Assembly (NCBI GenBank): GCA_029959085.1
Contig: JARWIR010000002.1
Location: forward strand, 59,078,154 to 59,142,153
DNA from: Nemophila menziesii
Taxonomy: Eukaryota; Streptophyta; Magnoliopsida; Boraginales; Hydrophyllaceae
Reading direction: 5' to 3'
DNA length: 64,000 nucleotides
In this document: positions 34,950 to 49,577 of the stretch, piece after piece
Layout: every line of letters begins with the position of its first letter
How positions within the stretch are numbered: position 1 is the first letter of the stretch
Made by a program: the position numbers and the translations under genes
The notes under the pieces: generated by a model
Seen by the model: the letters and a program-made list of their open reading frames with translations, nothing else
Told to the model about the DNA's origin: nothing
Databases searched by the model: none

Positions 34950-36018
34950 TCTTTCTTACAAAGATATATTAAAATATAAAATAAAATCTCCATTACAGTA
35001 GGAAATTGGTTATTTCAGTCATGATTTCTAGCTTCATTTAGAACTTGATTTTGTTTTGATTCTTTTAAACCTATAAACATCAAAGTTGTGGACGATTGTG
35101 CAGATTGTAAGTTTATCATTTTGCCATGTTTTGTTCTATTTTGCATCATAGCATAATTACAAAACGAAGAGGAATTTCTAAGAATCAATTAATTTTGAAC
35201 ACAATATATTAACAAGAAAAATATGACATTTTCCAATCACGTTATCATTAACTTGAGAATTATCCTGAAAATACACCCCTATATTCCTTAAGACATCAAT
35301 TACATATATTGGAACAGTACGAAAAATCAACTACATATCTGCCCCTCGGACAACTGGTGAAACCATTTTTAACTAACACAGGCTTATTTGCATCTTTTGG
35401 AAACATAGTGAACTCTTGAATAAAAAATGGGGTGTGTATGCTAAAAAGGAGTTTCTCCAGGTAGGAGGAAACTTAAAAAGAAAGATACAAGAAAATGATT
35501 CCACCACGAGCATGTGATATTTGTCTTTCCACTTATATTTATTCCTCTTTCTTTTGCTAAAACAGATAAAAAGCTAAGTTGCTAAATTGATGCAATTACT
35601 AGTGTATCAAATGATTATATGGCTTTTAATCGAATGAATAGCGTCCATTTTTTCACAAATGGGTATATATTGCGACATTTAAGGACACGAGACTACTAAC
35701 TAATTAATATGAAAAATTACACAACCTTTTATAAATTTATTATTTAAACTTTCAAGACAAGTAATTTGTTTATTTATAATTGAATAGGGGCATGCATCTT
35801 GTAGCATAAGTGAATTAAAAGTTTTCAATGTAATAAGGATTACATACATTAGAAAATCCAAGCTAATATCACAAAGGTTTTGTTTCATTTTTGGTTTCAG
35901 AACCTATAAGAGTTTGTGTAATTCAGACATTTAATATATATATAAATGGAATAATTTGTATATGTTACAATTGAAATATGAAATGACATGATCAACAACG
36001 TTATATATGTATAATTAG

Positions 36019-36479
36019 TCTCGTTCACTATACTATTTCAATTTCTACAACCCGAAAATCCAGATAAGAAAGAGACACAGGAGACACAAGAAGTCTTTAG
36101 TACTTTCCATTTAGAATCATCTACTTGTGGACAAGTAAATATTTCACTCAGGTGTAACGATACTTTGAGAAGAAACAATACTGAGTATGTGATCATTCAA
36201 ACAATGCTCAAATATGTTGAACAAAACTATTCAAAATCAGAGTAAAGATCTTGATTTATATTCTGGGTTGAAGGAACTATGCGAAAGATTTGTAAGATTA
36301 CAGTTACCTTCAAGTTCCACTAGTAGTACAGGGTAAATCCAAAGAAAATATTTTTAAGTGTTGCGGGCCCATCTGTAGTTAAAGATGATATAACTAACGG
36401 CAATGAAAAAATTCATATATCTATAGTAAATGAAACAGGTATTGAAGAGGAACTTCCGAGATTTATTTACATGAAATAA
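36019..36479 (+). pseudogene. SUVR-type fragment, array copy 3
   Basis: Same fragment with the two shared frameshifts. The ELPRFIYMK block is readable and ends in TAA. The 163 bp downstream are deleted. Confidence 0.5.
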
Positions 36480-37438
36480 AGTAACCCAAACACACAATTT
36501 AGGAATCCTTCTCTTTGAATTGACTCTAAGTAACATTTATCAAGTAAATATTACCATAAAAATTATGAAACCTCCCTTAAATGGCATGGTCAACGATCTT
36601 ATTCGATTTGTTTATATCTTCTGTAATATTTTTCTTGACATGGCCCGACCTGTATGAAAAACAAGGGATTAATCCCGATTTCATGATGATTATCAATAAA
36701 TAACACATAAATTTTACAATTCACTTATTCATGGCTTATTTTCATATCTGCACAATAATAACACATGTTTCAAGTTATGATGGATATACCGATGTATAGA
36801 GAAAAAGGTGTTTTGGGAGGTAAATGTACCAACATTTGGCTACTGATGGGATGACCAAACTTCTTTTGGATAGGAACTATTACTATTGACATTTCAATAG
36901 AGTTTTATTTTTGGGTGCCCCTATGGCTCAGATTTATTTAGGCAAATCAACCACATACACTTTCTTCATTAGTTTTCTGTCAAACAATTTCATTATCAAA
37001 AGTAAAACATCCTCACTATCTCTTACGTTTGTTTTCACTTAGGGTTGCGTGAAGATTCAATTTTTAGTTATTACAAATTAATAATCGAGAATTATAAAAG
37101 AAGAATGGAATCGAAAGAATACCTGATTTAAAAACCACTGATTGAAGGAAGGATCGATTTTGGAGAAGATCGTTTATCTTTATGTTGTCCAATGAACCTT
37201 TACCCTTCTTTACTTTTTACATTCTACCAATTGACCAGAGGAATAAGGGAACCAAAGATAGATAACTGTGTTTTATAGATAAAATGTTGATTTTAAAAAA
37301 ATAAATACACACCATTTTACATGGGCCGGCAGTATGCTAATATTACACTTAAAATATAGTCACGTATTTAAGTTTTTATTAAAACTAAAACCCGCGCCCT
37401 AACTCCCCGCCCACCCTTTGACCCAATAGGATTCAAAA

Positions 37439-39043
37439 GTGAAGGACACCCAAGTCCATAAATTTTTTATATTTGAACACTTAGGTCCCTTAGTTCTTAT
37501 TTATCTTTTTCCAAGTCCCTTTTTTAACTTATACGGTTATATTTAATGGTCAAAACTTTGACTTTTTAAAATTCTTACATTTCAAATTATAAACTATTTT
37601 AATTGTATTATTTAATTAAGAGAATTAAGAAATATAATTTATTTTTTGAGACGTATTTTTGAAAATGTTTTTTTATCAAAAATAATATAATAAATTTTAA
37701 TATTATTATTTTTTATTTTATTTTATTTATAAGGTGAATGTCTTCACATAATTATTTTATAAAATAAAATATGATGAATATTTTAGATAATATTTGGTAT
37801 AAATAATTCTTTTTAGTTTAAAATATTTTTTTCTATTTAACTTTTAAGCATTCAACACAAATGTATTATATATTTTTAAGAATCAAAATTACGTTTACAT
37901 ATTAAGAAAAAAGTTGAATAATTATCCAAGTAAAATTTTCTTTAATCTTTACCTCATTCTACAAAAATAAACATATAAAAAATTCACACATGCATTAAAG
38001 TATCACAATATTGTTAAAATTTGCTCATATCATGCCAAAATTCTATTCTTTTGCCTAAATTTTTATTCAAAAAACTAACAAAAATATATTCATTATTTTT
38101 TTAATTAGATAAAAAGTATTCCCGACTATATGATTACCATTCTCACAAGATATCACAAAATAACAATCACACTAAAATTTAAATATCTACATGTTGAGAA
38201 GAGTCTGCCTCATCTACTATGATCTAACAAGACATATATTAGCAATGTGGAGGAGACAACATTTTCTCGACATGGTGGGTAATAAATTTATAGTATGAAT
38301 GTTATTTTTGTCATGTCTTTTGAAATTGGTAATCATATGATTGATAATATTGTTTGTCTAATTTAAAAATTGAATATCTTCTTAAAACTTTTGGAAGAAA
38401 AAATTAAGCAAAACAATAAGGTTTACGTATAAATAAGAGCAAATTTGAACAATCTTGTTATGTTTAATGCATGTGTGAGATTGTTTGTATAATCATCTTT
38501 GTAGAATGAGGTAAAATTATAGGAAATAATATATCCAACTTCTTTCTCAATATGTAAACGCAATTCTGATCTTAAAAATATATAATACGTTTGTGTTGAA
38601 TGCTTAAAAGTTAAATAAAAAAATTATTTGTATATTACAAAATATTATTTACACCAAATATTATTTAAATTATTTAATCTTTTTCCATTTTACGATTTTA
38701 TGAATAAAATATACATTCACCTTTCAAATAAAAAAAGTAGATTTTAAAATTTAATTTTTTTTTTTTGGTAAAAATATTTAACATATTATGTGTCTAAAAA
38801 TATAAATTATATTTCTTAATTCTATCAATCAAAGAATACAACTAAAAAAATAGGTTAAAAATTACAAGTTTATATCTATACAAGTAGTTAATAAAGCGTA
38901 CGAAAAATTTTAAGAAAATTAAAATTTTATCCATTAAATATAATCATCCATGTTAAAAAAGGGACTTGACAATAAATAAAAAAGATATGAGGGAGCTAAG
39001 TGTCCCAATATCAAAAACATAGGGACCTAGATGTCCTTTTCCC
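37439..39043. mobile_element. Foldback element, array copy 3
   Basis: 1,605 bp, flanked by GGATTCAAAA at 37429-37438 and 39044-39053. Shares small deletions with copy 2 (GTACGAAAAATTTTAAG near 38898). Confidence 0.85.
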
Positions 39044-41331
39044 GGATTCAAAAATGTCTTGTTTTCTTTTGTTTAGGCCGGACCATGGGTTTGGTTCAGC
39101 CCAAATATATCATATGTATTATAAATGTAAAGTACATAGTACTCTTACTCCTTCGATATGGTCTTTTGACCCATCGACTTACTTTTCTTTTATGTTTTGT
39201 CTGGCCTCTCCACACCTCAAATCTCACACTCTCTGACTATCTCTCTTATTTCTTAGAAAGTAACTGGGTGTTTAATAGCTTGGTTACTGGGTAAGATTGG
39301 CACGACTAAGATTATTATTGATCAAAATCGCCTTTACATGTATATTTTTTACTCAAAACCTTAATATTTGTCAGTACATTGTTTCTTAAGTGCTTGGATC
39401 AATTGTATTTGTAAATATGATGGGTTCTTACGTGTTTTAATCTTTGATTTTGTTTATTTTCATTTGTTTAAATTGCATAGGTTCGTTAATTCCTTTATAA
39501 TTTGTGTGGGTTTGTTTATTCTTGAGAAATTAAAAAGGATAAATTGTTACGTTTTGGGTAATAATGTGGTTAAAACTCGTGAGTAAAATTATGAGATTAA
39601 GGGTATATGAGTTTATCACAACTCTCACAATCCCACTCTCTGTTTCATAACCGATGGGGCTTGGTATTGTAATTGGGTTTTTATTGCAATACCATATCAT
39701 CGTGTATGGAAGTTGGTGTTTCTAAAAAAAATTATCACCATTTGGTTGCATTCTGAGGCAATTTCAGTTTATGCTGTTATTTTTATTAATGGTATTTTCA
39801 ATCTATTAATCTTAAACAAGTGACCAATTTTCTTAATATAGTTTTTAAATTCTTTTTGTCAGTTTTTTCATTTAATAATCTCTCTTCTTTAATGATGAAT
39901 TTCTAGGTTATGATAGCTCTTGCGGAACTATTATGCGATCAACTGAAAAAACAAAAACAAAGAGTATAAGTTAGCAGTCATTTAATACAAAGTCCATAGA
40001 TGATCCTCTCACATTTGTTGATCTCACAATTCTTGACATTTTTTTATCTCACATTTCTTGACATTTTTTGATCTCACATTTCTTGATGAGCCTGACCCAC
40101 CCGTAAAGGACAATGAATCCTTTATTTATGTTGTTAATTGTTATTCATAATATTGATGGGCCTGGAATGCTTCTATTGAACATGTCAATGTAACTATATG
40201 TAAGTATTAGTTGGTTAATGACCAAATAGGTAATTTATTACTTACAAGTTAAATTCACCCAAACTATGTTTGCATATCCTTTTCCCATGATTAATAAAGT
40301 TTATTGTATGAGGATATTTTTGTTAAGTTGTCATCTATTGGTGTATGAATACTTGTAAGGTTTAAATATAATTACTTGTCCCTAACTATATAGAGTCAAT
40401 GAAGATATTAAATGTGGGACCTATTTTAATCCTAATGATTAAAATAAAATCTGAGCCATTAATACTAAATGAGTTCTTTTTTTTAGTGTGTAATTGCATG
40501 ACAGGACCTTGATTATGTTGTTAAAATTGAAATTTCCAGCATGAATCGACATCGAGATAGGACATAATCCCTTCATCTTTTCTTTTATTTCGGACAACAA
40601 GGAAGTAATATGATATATTTCGAAATCGATATGTTAGATCAGCGATGTCCACTTGTATCATCCAAAAAACTTCCACAAAATCCGTGCAATTAACATTGAC
40701 TAGATACCCCATAAACATCTTATGTCACTACACACCCAACCTTTGTATGATTTTTTAATATTTTATATACAAACCAGACCCAATACAGAGGATACCTTAC
40801 ACCATAAAAACTCAGTATTACACCATAAGAGAAGGGTGTGAAGCCCACCCCTTGTCTATACGAAAGTATCATCACAAGCAAAATGTTGTACCATAAAATT
40901 AAATCCACTAAAAATCCGAGCACATCTGAGGCCCAAAAAATCGCACAACCTGTATTCTTTCTCCCTTTGATAACCTTTACCACCCAAGAACTCCATAATA
41001 AACAAAGTAAAAAAACTAGAGTTATTTTCATAGTAACATAAAAAAACAAAATAAAACTGTAATTAAGTCAATTGCAACAATGATAATAAGATTTTTAGCA
41101 AAAATAAACTTAATGAAGACATACCCCAATAAGATAATGCTGAAATTTAACTTAATAAAAAAGAAAGAAAGGAGGAAAGAAGAAGAGTTAAGAAACATTC
41201 CATTATCCATTAACTATAAAAACTCAAATGTACTTGACCTTAAAATCCACAATTAGAAGAAAACTCTAGTTGCTTTACCAAGTTCATGAATTATTACAAT
41301 TCTAATTAACATATTAAAATTAAGAAAAATT

Positions 41332-41491
41332 CTTCCATCCAATATTTGATGATCCTACACCAATTATATTCATACACATACCCCATGTTTTAAACTTACA
41401 AAAGTTAATTTATTAATTTAATGACATGTGTTTTGTTATAAAAATCAATGGCTACGATATAAATATTTGACCATCCCTTATTGGATGGAAG
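41332..41491. mobile_element. 160-bp MITE-like element, array copy 4
   Basis: Counterpart of 1981-2140 with both inverted ends readable. Confidence 0.58.
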
Positions 41492-42564
41492 TCTTTCTTA
41501 CAAAGATATATTAAAATATAAAATAAAATCTCCATTACAGTAGGAAATTGGTTATTTTAGTCATGATTTCTAGCTTTATTTAGAACTTGATTTTGTTTTG
41601 ATTCTTTTAAACCTATAAACATCAAAGTTGTGGACGATTATGCAGATTGTAAGTTTATCATTTTGCCATGTTTTGTTCTATTTTGCATCATAGCATAATT
41701 ACAAAACGAAGAGGAATTTCTAAGAATCAATTAATTCTGAACACAATATATTAACAAGAAAAATATGACATTTTCCAATCACATTATCATTAACTTGAGA
41801 ATTATCCTGAAAATACACCCCTATATTCCTTAAGACATCAATTACATATATTGGAACAGAAAGAAAAATCAACTACATTTCTGCCTCTCGGACAACTAGT
41901 GAAACCATTTTTAACTAACACAGGCTTATTTGCATCTTTTGGAAACATAGTGAACTCTTGAATAAAAAATGGGGTGTGTATGCTAAAAAGGAGTTTCTCC
42001 AGGTAGGAGGAAACTTAAAAAGAAAGATACAAGAAAACGATTCCACCACGAGCATGTGATATTTGTCTTTCCACTTATATTTATTCCTCTTTCTTTTGCT
42101 AAAACAGATAAAAAGCTAAGTTGCTAAATTGATGCAATTACTAGTTTATCAAATGATTATATGGCTTTTAATCGAATGAATAGCGTCCATTTTTTCACAA
42201 ATGGGTATATATTGCGACATTTAAGGACACGAGACTACTAACTAATTAATATGAAAAATTACACAATCTTTTATAAATTTATTATTTAAACATTCAAGAC
42301 AAGTAATTTGTTTATTTATAATTGAATAGGGGCATGCATCTTGTAGCATAAGTGAATTAAAAGTTTTCAATGTAATAAGGATTACATACATTAGAAAATC
42401 CAAGCTAATCTCACAAAGGTTTTGTTTCATTTTTGGTTTCAGAACCTATAAGAGTTTGTGTAATTCAGACATTTAATATATATATATATCAATGGAATAA
42501 TTTGTATATGTTACAATTAAAATATGAAATGACATGATCAACAACGTTATATATGTATAATTAG

Positions 42565-43025
42565 TCTCGTTCACTATACTATTTCAATTTCTACAACCCA
42601 AAAATCCAGATAAGAAAGAGACACAGGAGACACAAGAAGTCTTTAGTACTTTCCATTTAGAATCATCTACTTGTGGACAAGTAAATATTTCACTCAGGTG
42701 TAATGATACTTTGAGAAGAAACAATACTGAGTATGTGAGCATTCAAACAGTGCTCAAATATGTTGAACAAAACTATTCAAAATCAGAGTAAAGATCTTGA
42801 TTTATCTTCTGGGTTGAAGGAACTATGCGAAAGATGTGTAAGATTACAGTTACCTTCAAGTTCCACTAGTAGTACAGGGTAAATCCAAAGAAAATATTTT
42901 TAAGTGTTGCGGGTCCATCTGTAGTTAAAGATGATATAACTAACGGCAATGAAAAAATTCGTATATCTATAGTAAATGAAACAGGTATTGAAGAGGAACT
43001 TCCGAGATTTATTTACATGAAATAA
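42565..43025 (+). pseudogene. SUVR-type fragment, array copy 4
   Basis: Same fragment with the two shared frameshifts. The GPSVV block reads GSVV-like because of a GGGTCC change near 42911. The 163 bp downstream are deleted. Confidence 0.5.
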
Positions 43026-43988
43026 AGTAACCCAAACACACAATTTAGGAATCCTTCTCTTTGAATTGACTCTAAGTAACATTTATCAAGTAAATCTTAC
43101 CATAAAAAATATGAAACCTCCCTTAAATGGCATGGTCAACGATCTTATTCGATTTGTTTATATCTTCTGTAATATTTTTCTTGACATGGCCCGACCTGTA
43201 TGAAAAATAAGGGATTAATCCCAATTTCATGACGATTATCAATAAATAACACATAAATTTTACAATTCACTTATTCATGGCTTATTTTCATATCTGCACA
43301 ATAATAACACATGTTTCAAGTTAAGATGGATATACAGATATATAGAGAAAAAGGTGTTTTGGGAGGTAAATGTACCAACATTTGGCTACTGATGGGATGG
43401 CCAAACTTCTTTTGGATAGGAACTATTACTATTGACATTTCAATAGAGTTTTATTTTTGGGTGCCCCTATGGCTCAGATTTATTTAGGCAAATCAACCAC
43501 ATACACTTTCTTCATTAGTTTTCTGTCAAACAATTTCATTATCAAAAGTAACACATCCTCACTATCTCTTACGTTTGTTTTCATTTAGGGTTGCGTGAAG
43601 ATTCAATTTTTAGTTATTACAAATTAATAATCGAGAATTATAAAAGAAGATAGGAATCGAAAGATTACCTGATTTGAAAGCCACTGATTGAAGGAAGGAT
43701 CGATTTTGGAGAAGATCATTTATCTTTATGCTGTCCAATGAACCTTTACCCTTCTTTACTTTTTACTTTCTACCAATTGACCAGAGGAATAAGGGAACCA
43801 AAGATAGATAACGGTGTTTTATAGATTAACTGTTGATTGTAAAAAAATAAATACACACCATTTTACATGGGCCGGCAGTATGCTAATATGACACTTAAAA
43901 TATAGTCACGTATTTAATTTTTTTATTAAAACTCAAACCCGCGCCCTAAAAACTCCCCGCCCACCCTTTGACCCAATAGGATTTAAAA

Positions 43989-45595
43989 GTGAAGGACACC
44001 CAAGTTCCTAAATTTTTTATATTTCAACACTTAGGTCCCTTAGTTCTTAATTATCTTTTTCCAAGTCCCTTTTTTAACTTATACGGTTATATTTAATGGT
44101 CAAAACTTTGACTTTTTAAAATTCCTACATTTCAAATTATAAACTATTTCAATTGTATTATTTAATTAAGAGAATTAAGAAATATAATTTATTTTTTGAG
44201 ACTTATTTTTGAAAATGTTTTTTTATCAAAAATAATATAATAAATTTTAATATTATTTTTTTTAATTTTATTTTATTTTATTTGTAAGGTGAATGTCTTC
44301 ATATAATTATTTTATAAAATAAAATATGATGAATTTTTTAGATAATATTTGGTATAAATAATACTTTTTAGTTTAAAATATTTTTTTCTATTTAACTTTT
44401 AAGCATTCAACACAAATGTATTATATATTTTTAAAAATCAAAATTACGTTTATATATTAAGAAAAAAATTGAATAATTATCCAAGTAAAATTTTCTTTGA
44501 TCTTTACCTCATTCTACAAAGATAAACATATCAAAAATTCACACATGCATTAAAGTATCACAATATTATTAAAATTTGCTCATATCATGCCAAAATTCTA
44601 TTCTTTTGCCTAAATTTTTATTCAAAAAACTAACAAAAATATATTCATAATTTTTTTAATTAGATAAAAAGTATTCCCGACTATATGATTACCATACTCA
44701 CAAGATATCACAAAAATAACAATCACACTAAAATTTAAATATCTACATGTTGAGAAGAGTCTGCCTCATCTACTATGATCTAACAAGACATATATTAGCA
44801 ATGTGGAGGAGGCAACATCTTCTCGACATGGTGGATAATAAATTTATAGTATGAATGTTATTTTTGTCATGTCTTTTGAAATTGGTAATCATATGATTGA
44901 TAATATTGTTTGTCTAATTTAAAAATTGAATATCTTCTTAATACTTTTGGAAGAAAAAATTAAGCAAAACAATAAGGTTTACGTATAAATAAGAGCAAAT
45001 TTGAACAATCTTGTTATGTTTAATGCATGTGTGAGATTGTTTGTAAAATTATTTTTGTAGAATGAGGTAAAATTATATGAAATAATATATCCAACTTCTT
45101 TCTCAATATGTAAACGCAATTCTAATCTTAAAAATATATAATACGTCTGTGTTGAATGCTTAAAAGTTAAATAAAAAAATTATTTGTATATTACAAAATA
45201 TTATTTACACCAAATATTATTTAAATTATTTAATCTTTTTCCATTTTTACGATTTTATGTATAAAATATACATTCACCTTTCAAATATAAAAAGTAGATT
45301 TTAAAATTTATTATTTTTTTTGGTAAAAATATTTAACATATTTTGTGTCTAAAAATATAGATTATATCTTTAATTCTATCAATCAAAGAATACAACTAAA
45401 AAAATAGGTTAAAAATTAAAAGTTTATATCTATACAAGTAGTTAATAAAGCGTACGAAAGGAATTTTAAGAAAATTAAAATTTTATCCATTAAATATAAT
45501 CATCCATGTTAAAAAAGGGACTTGACAATAAATAAAAAAGAAATGAGGGAGCTAAGTGTCCCAATATCAAATAGGGACCTAGATGTCCTTTTCCC
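43989..45595. mobile_element. Foldback element, array copy 4
   Basis: 1,607 bp. Target duplication degraded: GGATTTAAAA on the left, AGATTAAAAT on the right. Confidence 0.82.
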
Positions 45596-46570
45596 AGATT
45601 AAAATATGTCTTGTTTTCTTTTGTTTAGGCCGGACCATGGGTTTGGTCCAGCCCAAATATATCATATGTATTATAAATGTATAGTACATAGTACTCTTAC
45701 TCCTTCGATATGGTCTTTTGACCCATCGACTTACTTTCCTATTATGTTTTGTCTGGCCTCTCCACACCTCAAATCTCACACTCTCTGTCTATCTCTCTTA
45801 TTTCTCAGAAAGTAACTGGGTGTTTAATAGCTTGGTTACTGGGTAAGATTGGCACGGCTAAGCTTATTATTGATCAAAATCGCCTTTACATGTATATTTT
45901 TTACTCAAAACCTTAATATTTGTCAGTAAATTGTTTCTTAAGTGCTTGGATCAATTGTATTTGTAAATATGATGGGTTCTTACGTGTTTTACTCTTTGAT
46001 TTTGTTTATTTTCATTTGTTTAAATTGCATAGGTTCGTTAATTCCTTTATAAGTTGTGTGGGTTTGTTTATTCTTGATAAATTAAAAAGGATAAATTGTT
46101 ACGTTTTGGGTAATAATGTGGTTAAAACTCGTGAGTAAAATTATGAGATTAAGGGTATATGAGTTTATCACAACTCTCACAATCCCACTCTCTGTTTCAT
46201 AACCGATGGGGCTTGGTATTGTAATTGGGTTTTTATTGCAATACCATATCATCGTGTATGGAAGTTGGTGTTTCTAAAAAAAATTATCACCATTTGGTTG
46301 CATTCTGAGGCAATTTCAGTTTATGCTGTTATTTTTATTAACAGTATTTTCAATCTATTAATCTTAAACAAGTGACAAATTTTCTTAATATAGTTTTTAA
46401 ATTCTTTTTGTCAGTTTTTTAATTTAATAATCTCTCTTCTTTAATGATGAATTTCTAGGTTATGATAGCTCTTGCGGAACTATTATGCGATCAACTGAAA
46501 AAACAAAAACAAAGAGTATAAGTTAGCAGTCATTTAATACAAGGTCCATAGATGATCCTCTCACATTTGT

Positions 46571-46665
46571 TGATCTCACATTTCTTGACAATTTTTTGAT
46601 CTCACATTTCTTGACATTTTTTGATCTCACATTTCTTGATATTTTTTGATCTCACATTTCTTGAT
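46571..46665 (+). repeat. 25-bp minisatellite, copy 5 (expanded)
   Basis: Same 25-bp unit as at 668-735, here with about four copies, the largest number in the window. The last units carry small changes (GACAATTTTTTG, GATATTTTTTG). Confidence 0.8.
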
Positions 46666-47911
46666 GAGCCTGACCCACCCGTAAAGGACACTGAATCCTT
46701 TATTTATGTTGTTAATTGTTATTCATAATATTGATGGGCCTGGAATGCTTCTATTGAACATGTCAATGTAACTATATGTAAGTATTAGTTGGTTAATGAC
46801 CAAATAGGTAATTTATTACTTACAAGTTAAATTCACCCAAACTATGTTTGCATATCCTTTTCCCATGATTAATAAAGTTTACTGTATGAGGACATTTTTG
46901 TTAAGTTGTCATCTATTGGTGTATGAATACTTGTAAGGTTTAAATATAGTTACTTGTCCCTAACTATATAGAGTCAATGAAGATATTAAATGTGCGACCT
47001 ATTTTAATCCTAATGATGAAAATAAAATCTGAGGCATTAATGCTAAATGAGTTCTTCTTTTTAGTGTGTAATTGTAAGACAGGACCTTGATTATGTTCTT
47101 AAAATTGAAATTTCCAGCATGAATCGACATCGAGATAGGACATGATCCCTTCTTCTTTTCTTTTATTTCGGACAACAAGGAAGTAATATGATATATTTCG
47201 AAATCGATATGTTAGATCAGCGATGTCCACTTGTATCATCCAAAAAACTTCCACAAAATCCGTGCAATTAACATTGACTAGATACCCCATAAACAGCTTA
47301 TGTCACTACACACCCAACCTTTGTATGATTTTTTAATATTTTATATACAAACCAGACCCAATACAGAGGATACCTTACACCATAAAAACTCAGTATTACA
47401 CCATAAGAGAAGGGGGTGAAGCCCACCCCTTGTCTATACGAAAGTATCATCACAAGCAAAATGTTGTACCATAAATTTACATCCACTAAGAATCCGAGCA
47501 CATCTGAGGCCCAAAAAATCGCACAACCTGTATTCCTTCTCCCTTTGATACCCTTTACCACCCAAGAACTCCATAATAAACAAAGTAAAAAAAACTAGAG
47601 TTATTTTCATAGTAACATAAAAAAACAAAATAAAAACTGTAATTAAGTCAATTGCAACAATGAAAATAAGATTTTTAGCAAAAATAAACTTTATAAAGAC
47701 ATACCCCAACAAGATAATGCTGAAATTTAACTTAATAAAAAAGAAAGAAAGGAGGAAAGAAGAAGAGTTAAGAAACATTCCATTATCCATTAACTATACA
47801 AACTCAAATGTACTTGACCTTAAAATCCACAATTAGAAGAAAACTCTAGTTGCTTTACCAAGTTCATGAATTATTACAATTCTAATTAACATATTAAAAT
47901 TAAGAAAAATT

Positions 47912-48071
47912 CTTTCATCCAATATTTGATGATCCTACACCAATTATATTCATACACATACCCCATGTTTTAAACTTACAAAAGTTAATTTATTAATTTA
48001 ATGACATGTGTTTTGTTATAAAAATCAGTGGCTACGATATAAATATTTGACCATCCATTATTGGATGGAAG
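47912..48071. mobile_element. 160-bp MITE-like element, array copy 5
   Basis: Counterpart of 1981-2140. The left end is changed to CTTTCATCC, as in copy 3. Confidence 0.55.
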
Positions 48072-49139
48072 TCTTTCTTACAAAGATATATTAAAATATA
48101 AAATAAAATCTCCATTACAGAAGGAAATTGGTTATTTCATTCATGATTTCTAGCTTTATTTAGAACTTGATTTTGTTTTGATTCTTTTAAACCTATAAAC
48201 TTCAAAGTTGTGGACGATTGTGCAGATTGTAAGTTTATCATTTTGCCATGTTTTGCTCTATTTTGCGTCATAGCATAATTACAAAACGAAGAGGAATTTC
48301 TAAGAATCAATTAATTTTGAACACAATATATTAACAAGAAAAATATGACATTTTCCAATCACATTATCATTAACATGAGAATTATCCTGAAAATACACCC
48401 CTATATTCCTTAAGACATCAATTACATATATTGGAACAAAAAGAAAAATCAACTACATATCTGCCACTCGGCAACTGGTGAAACCATTTTTAACTAACAC
48501 AGGCTTATTTGCATCTTTTGGAAACATAGTGAACTCTTGAATAAAAAATGGGGTGTGTATGCTAAAAAGGAGTTTCTCCAGGTAGGAGGAAACTTAAAAA
48601 GAAAGATACAAGAAAACGATTCCACCACGAGCATGTGATATTTGTCTTTCCAATTATATTTAATTCTCTTTCTTTTGCTAAAACAGATAAAAAGCTAAGT
48701 TGCTAAATTGATGCAATTACTAGTGTATCAAATGATTATATGGCTTTTAATCGAATGAATAGCGTCCATTTTTTCACAAATGGGTATATATTGCGACATT
48801 TAAGGACACGAGACTGCTTACTAATTAATATGAAAAATTACACAACCTTTTATAAATTTATTATTTAAACATTCAAGACAAGTAATTTGTTTCTTTATAA
48901 TTGAATAGGGGCATGCATCTTGTAGCATAAGTGAATTAAAAGTTTTCAGTGTAGTAAGGATTACATACATTAGAAAATCCAAGCTAATCTCACAAAGGTT
49001 CTGTTTCATTTTTGGTTTCAGAACCTATAAGAGTTTGTGTAATTCAGACATTTAATATATGTATCAATGGAATAATTTGTATATGTTACAACTGAAATAT
49101 GAAATGACATGATCAACAACGTTATATATGTATAATTAG

Positions 49140-49577
49140 TCTCGTTCACTATACTATTTCAATTTATACAACCCAAAAATACAGATAAGAAAGAGACACA
49201 GGAGACACAAGAAGTCTTTAGTACTTTCCATTTAGAATCATCTACTTGTGGACAAGTAAATATTTCACTCAGGTGTAATGATACTTTGAGAAGAAACAAT
49301 TCTAAGTATGTGAGCATTCATACAATGCTCAAATATGTTGAACAAAACTATTCAAAATCAGAGTAAAGATCTTGATTTATCTTCTGGGTTGAAGGAACTA
49401 TGCGAAAGATTTGTAAGATTACAGTTACCTTCAAGTTCCACTAGTAGTACAGGGTAAATCCAAAGAAAATCTGTAGTTAAAGATGATATAACTAACGGTA
49501 ATGAAAAAATTCGTATATCTATAGTAAATGAAACAGGTATTGAAGAGGAACTTCCGAGATTTATTTAGATGAAATAA
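49140..49577 (+). pseudogene. SUVR-type fragment, array copy 5
   Basis: Same fragment, with a private deletion of about 23 bp near 49470 that removes the VAGP stretch, and the TAG codon also seen in copy 1. The downstream 163-bp segment is present. Confidence 0.5.

Larger units (their letters stand above)
32814..39352 (+). repeat. Tandem array unit, copy 3
   Basis: Complete unit of 6,539 bp, with the same internal order as the other copies. It carries the 163-bp deletion shared with copies 2 and 4. Variants in its first kilobase (for example a T for C in TTTTAATCTTTG and the loss of a G in TATAATTTGTGTGG) are shared with copy 4. No intact gene is visible. Confidence 0.93.
39353..45904 (+). 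repeat. Tandem array unit, copy 4
   Basis: Complete unit of 6,552 bp. It has the 163-bp deletion and the early variants of copy 3. In the foldback portion it has the longer CCCTAAAAACTCCCC and GTACGAAAGGAATTTT forms found in copies 1, 5 and 6. It is therefore a mosaic between the two subgroups. No intact gene is visible. Confidence 0.93.
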
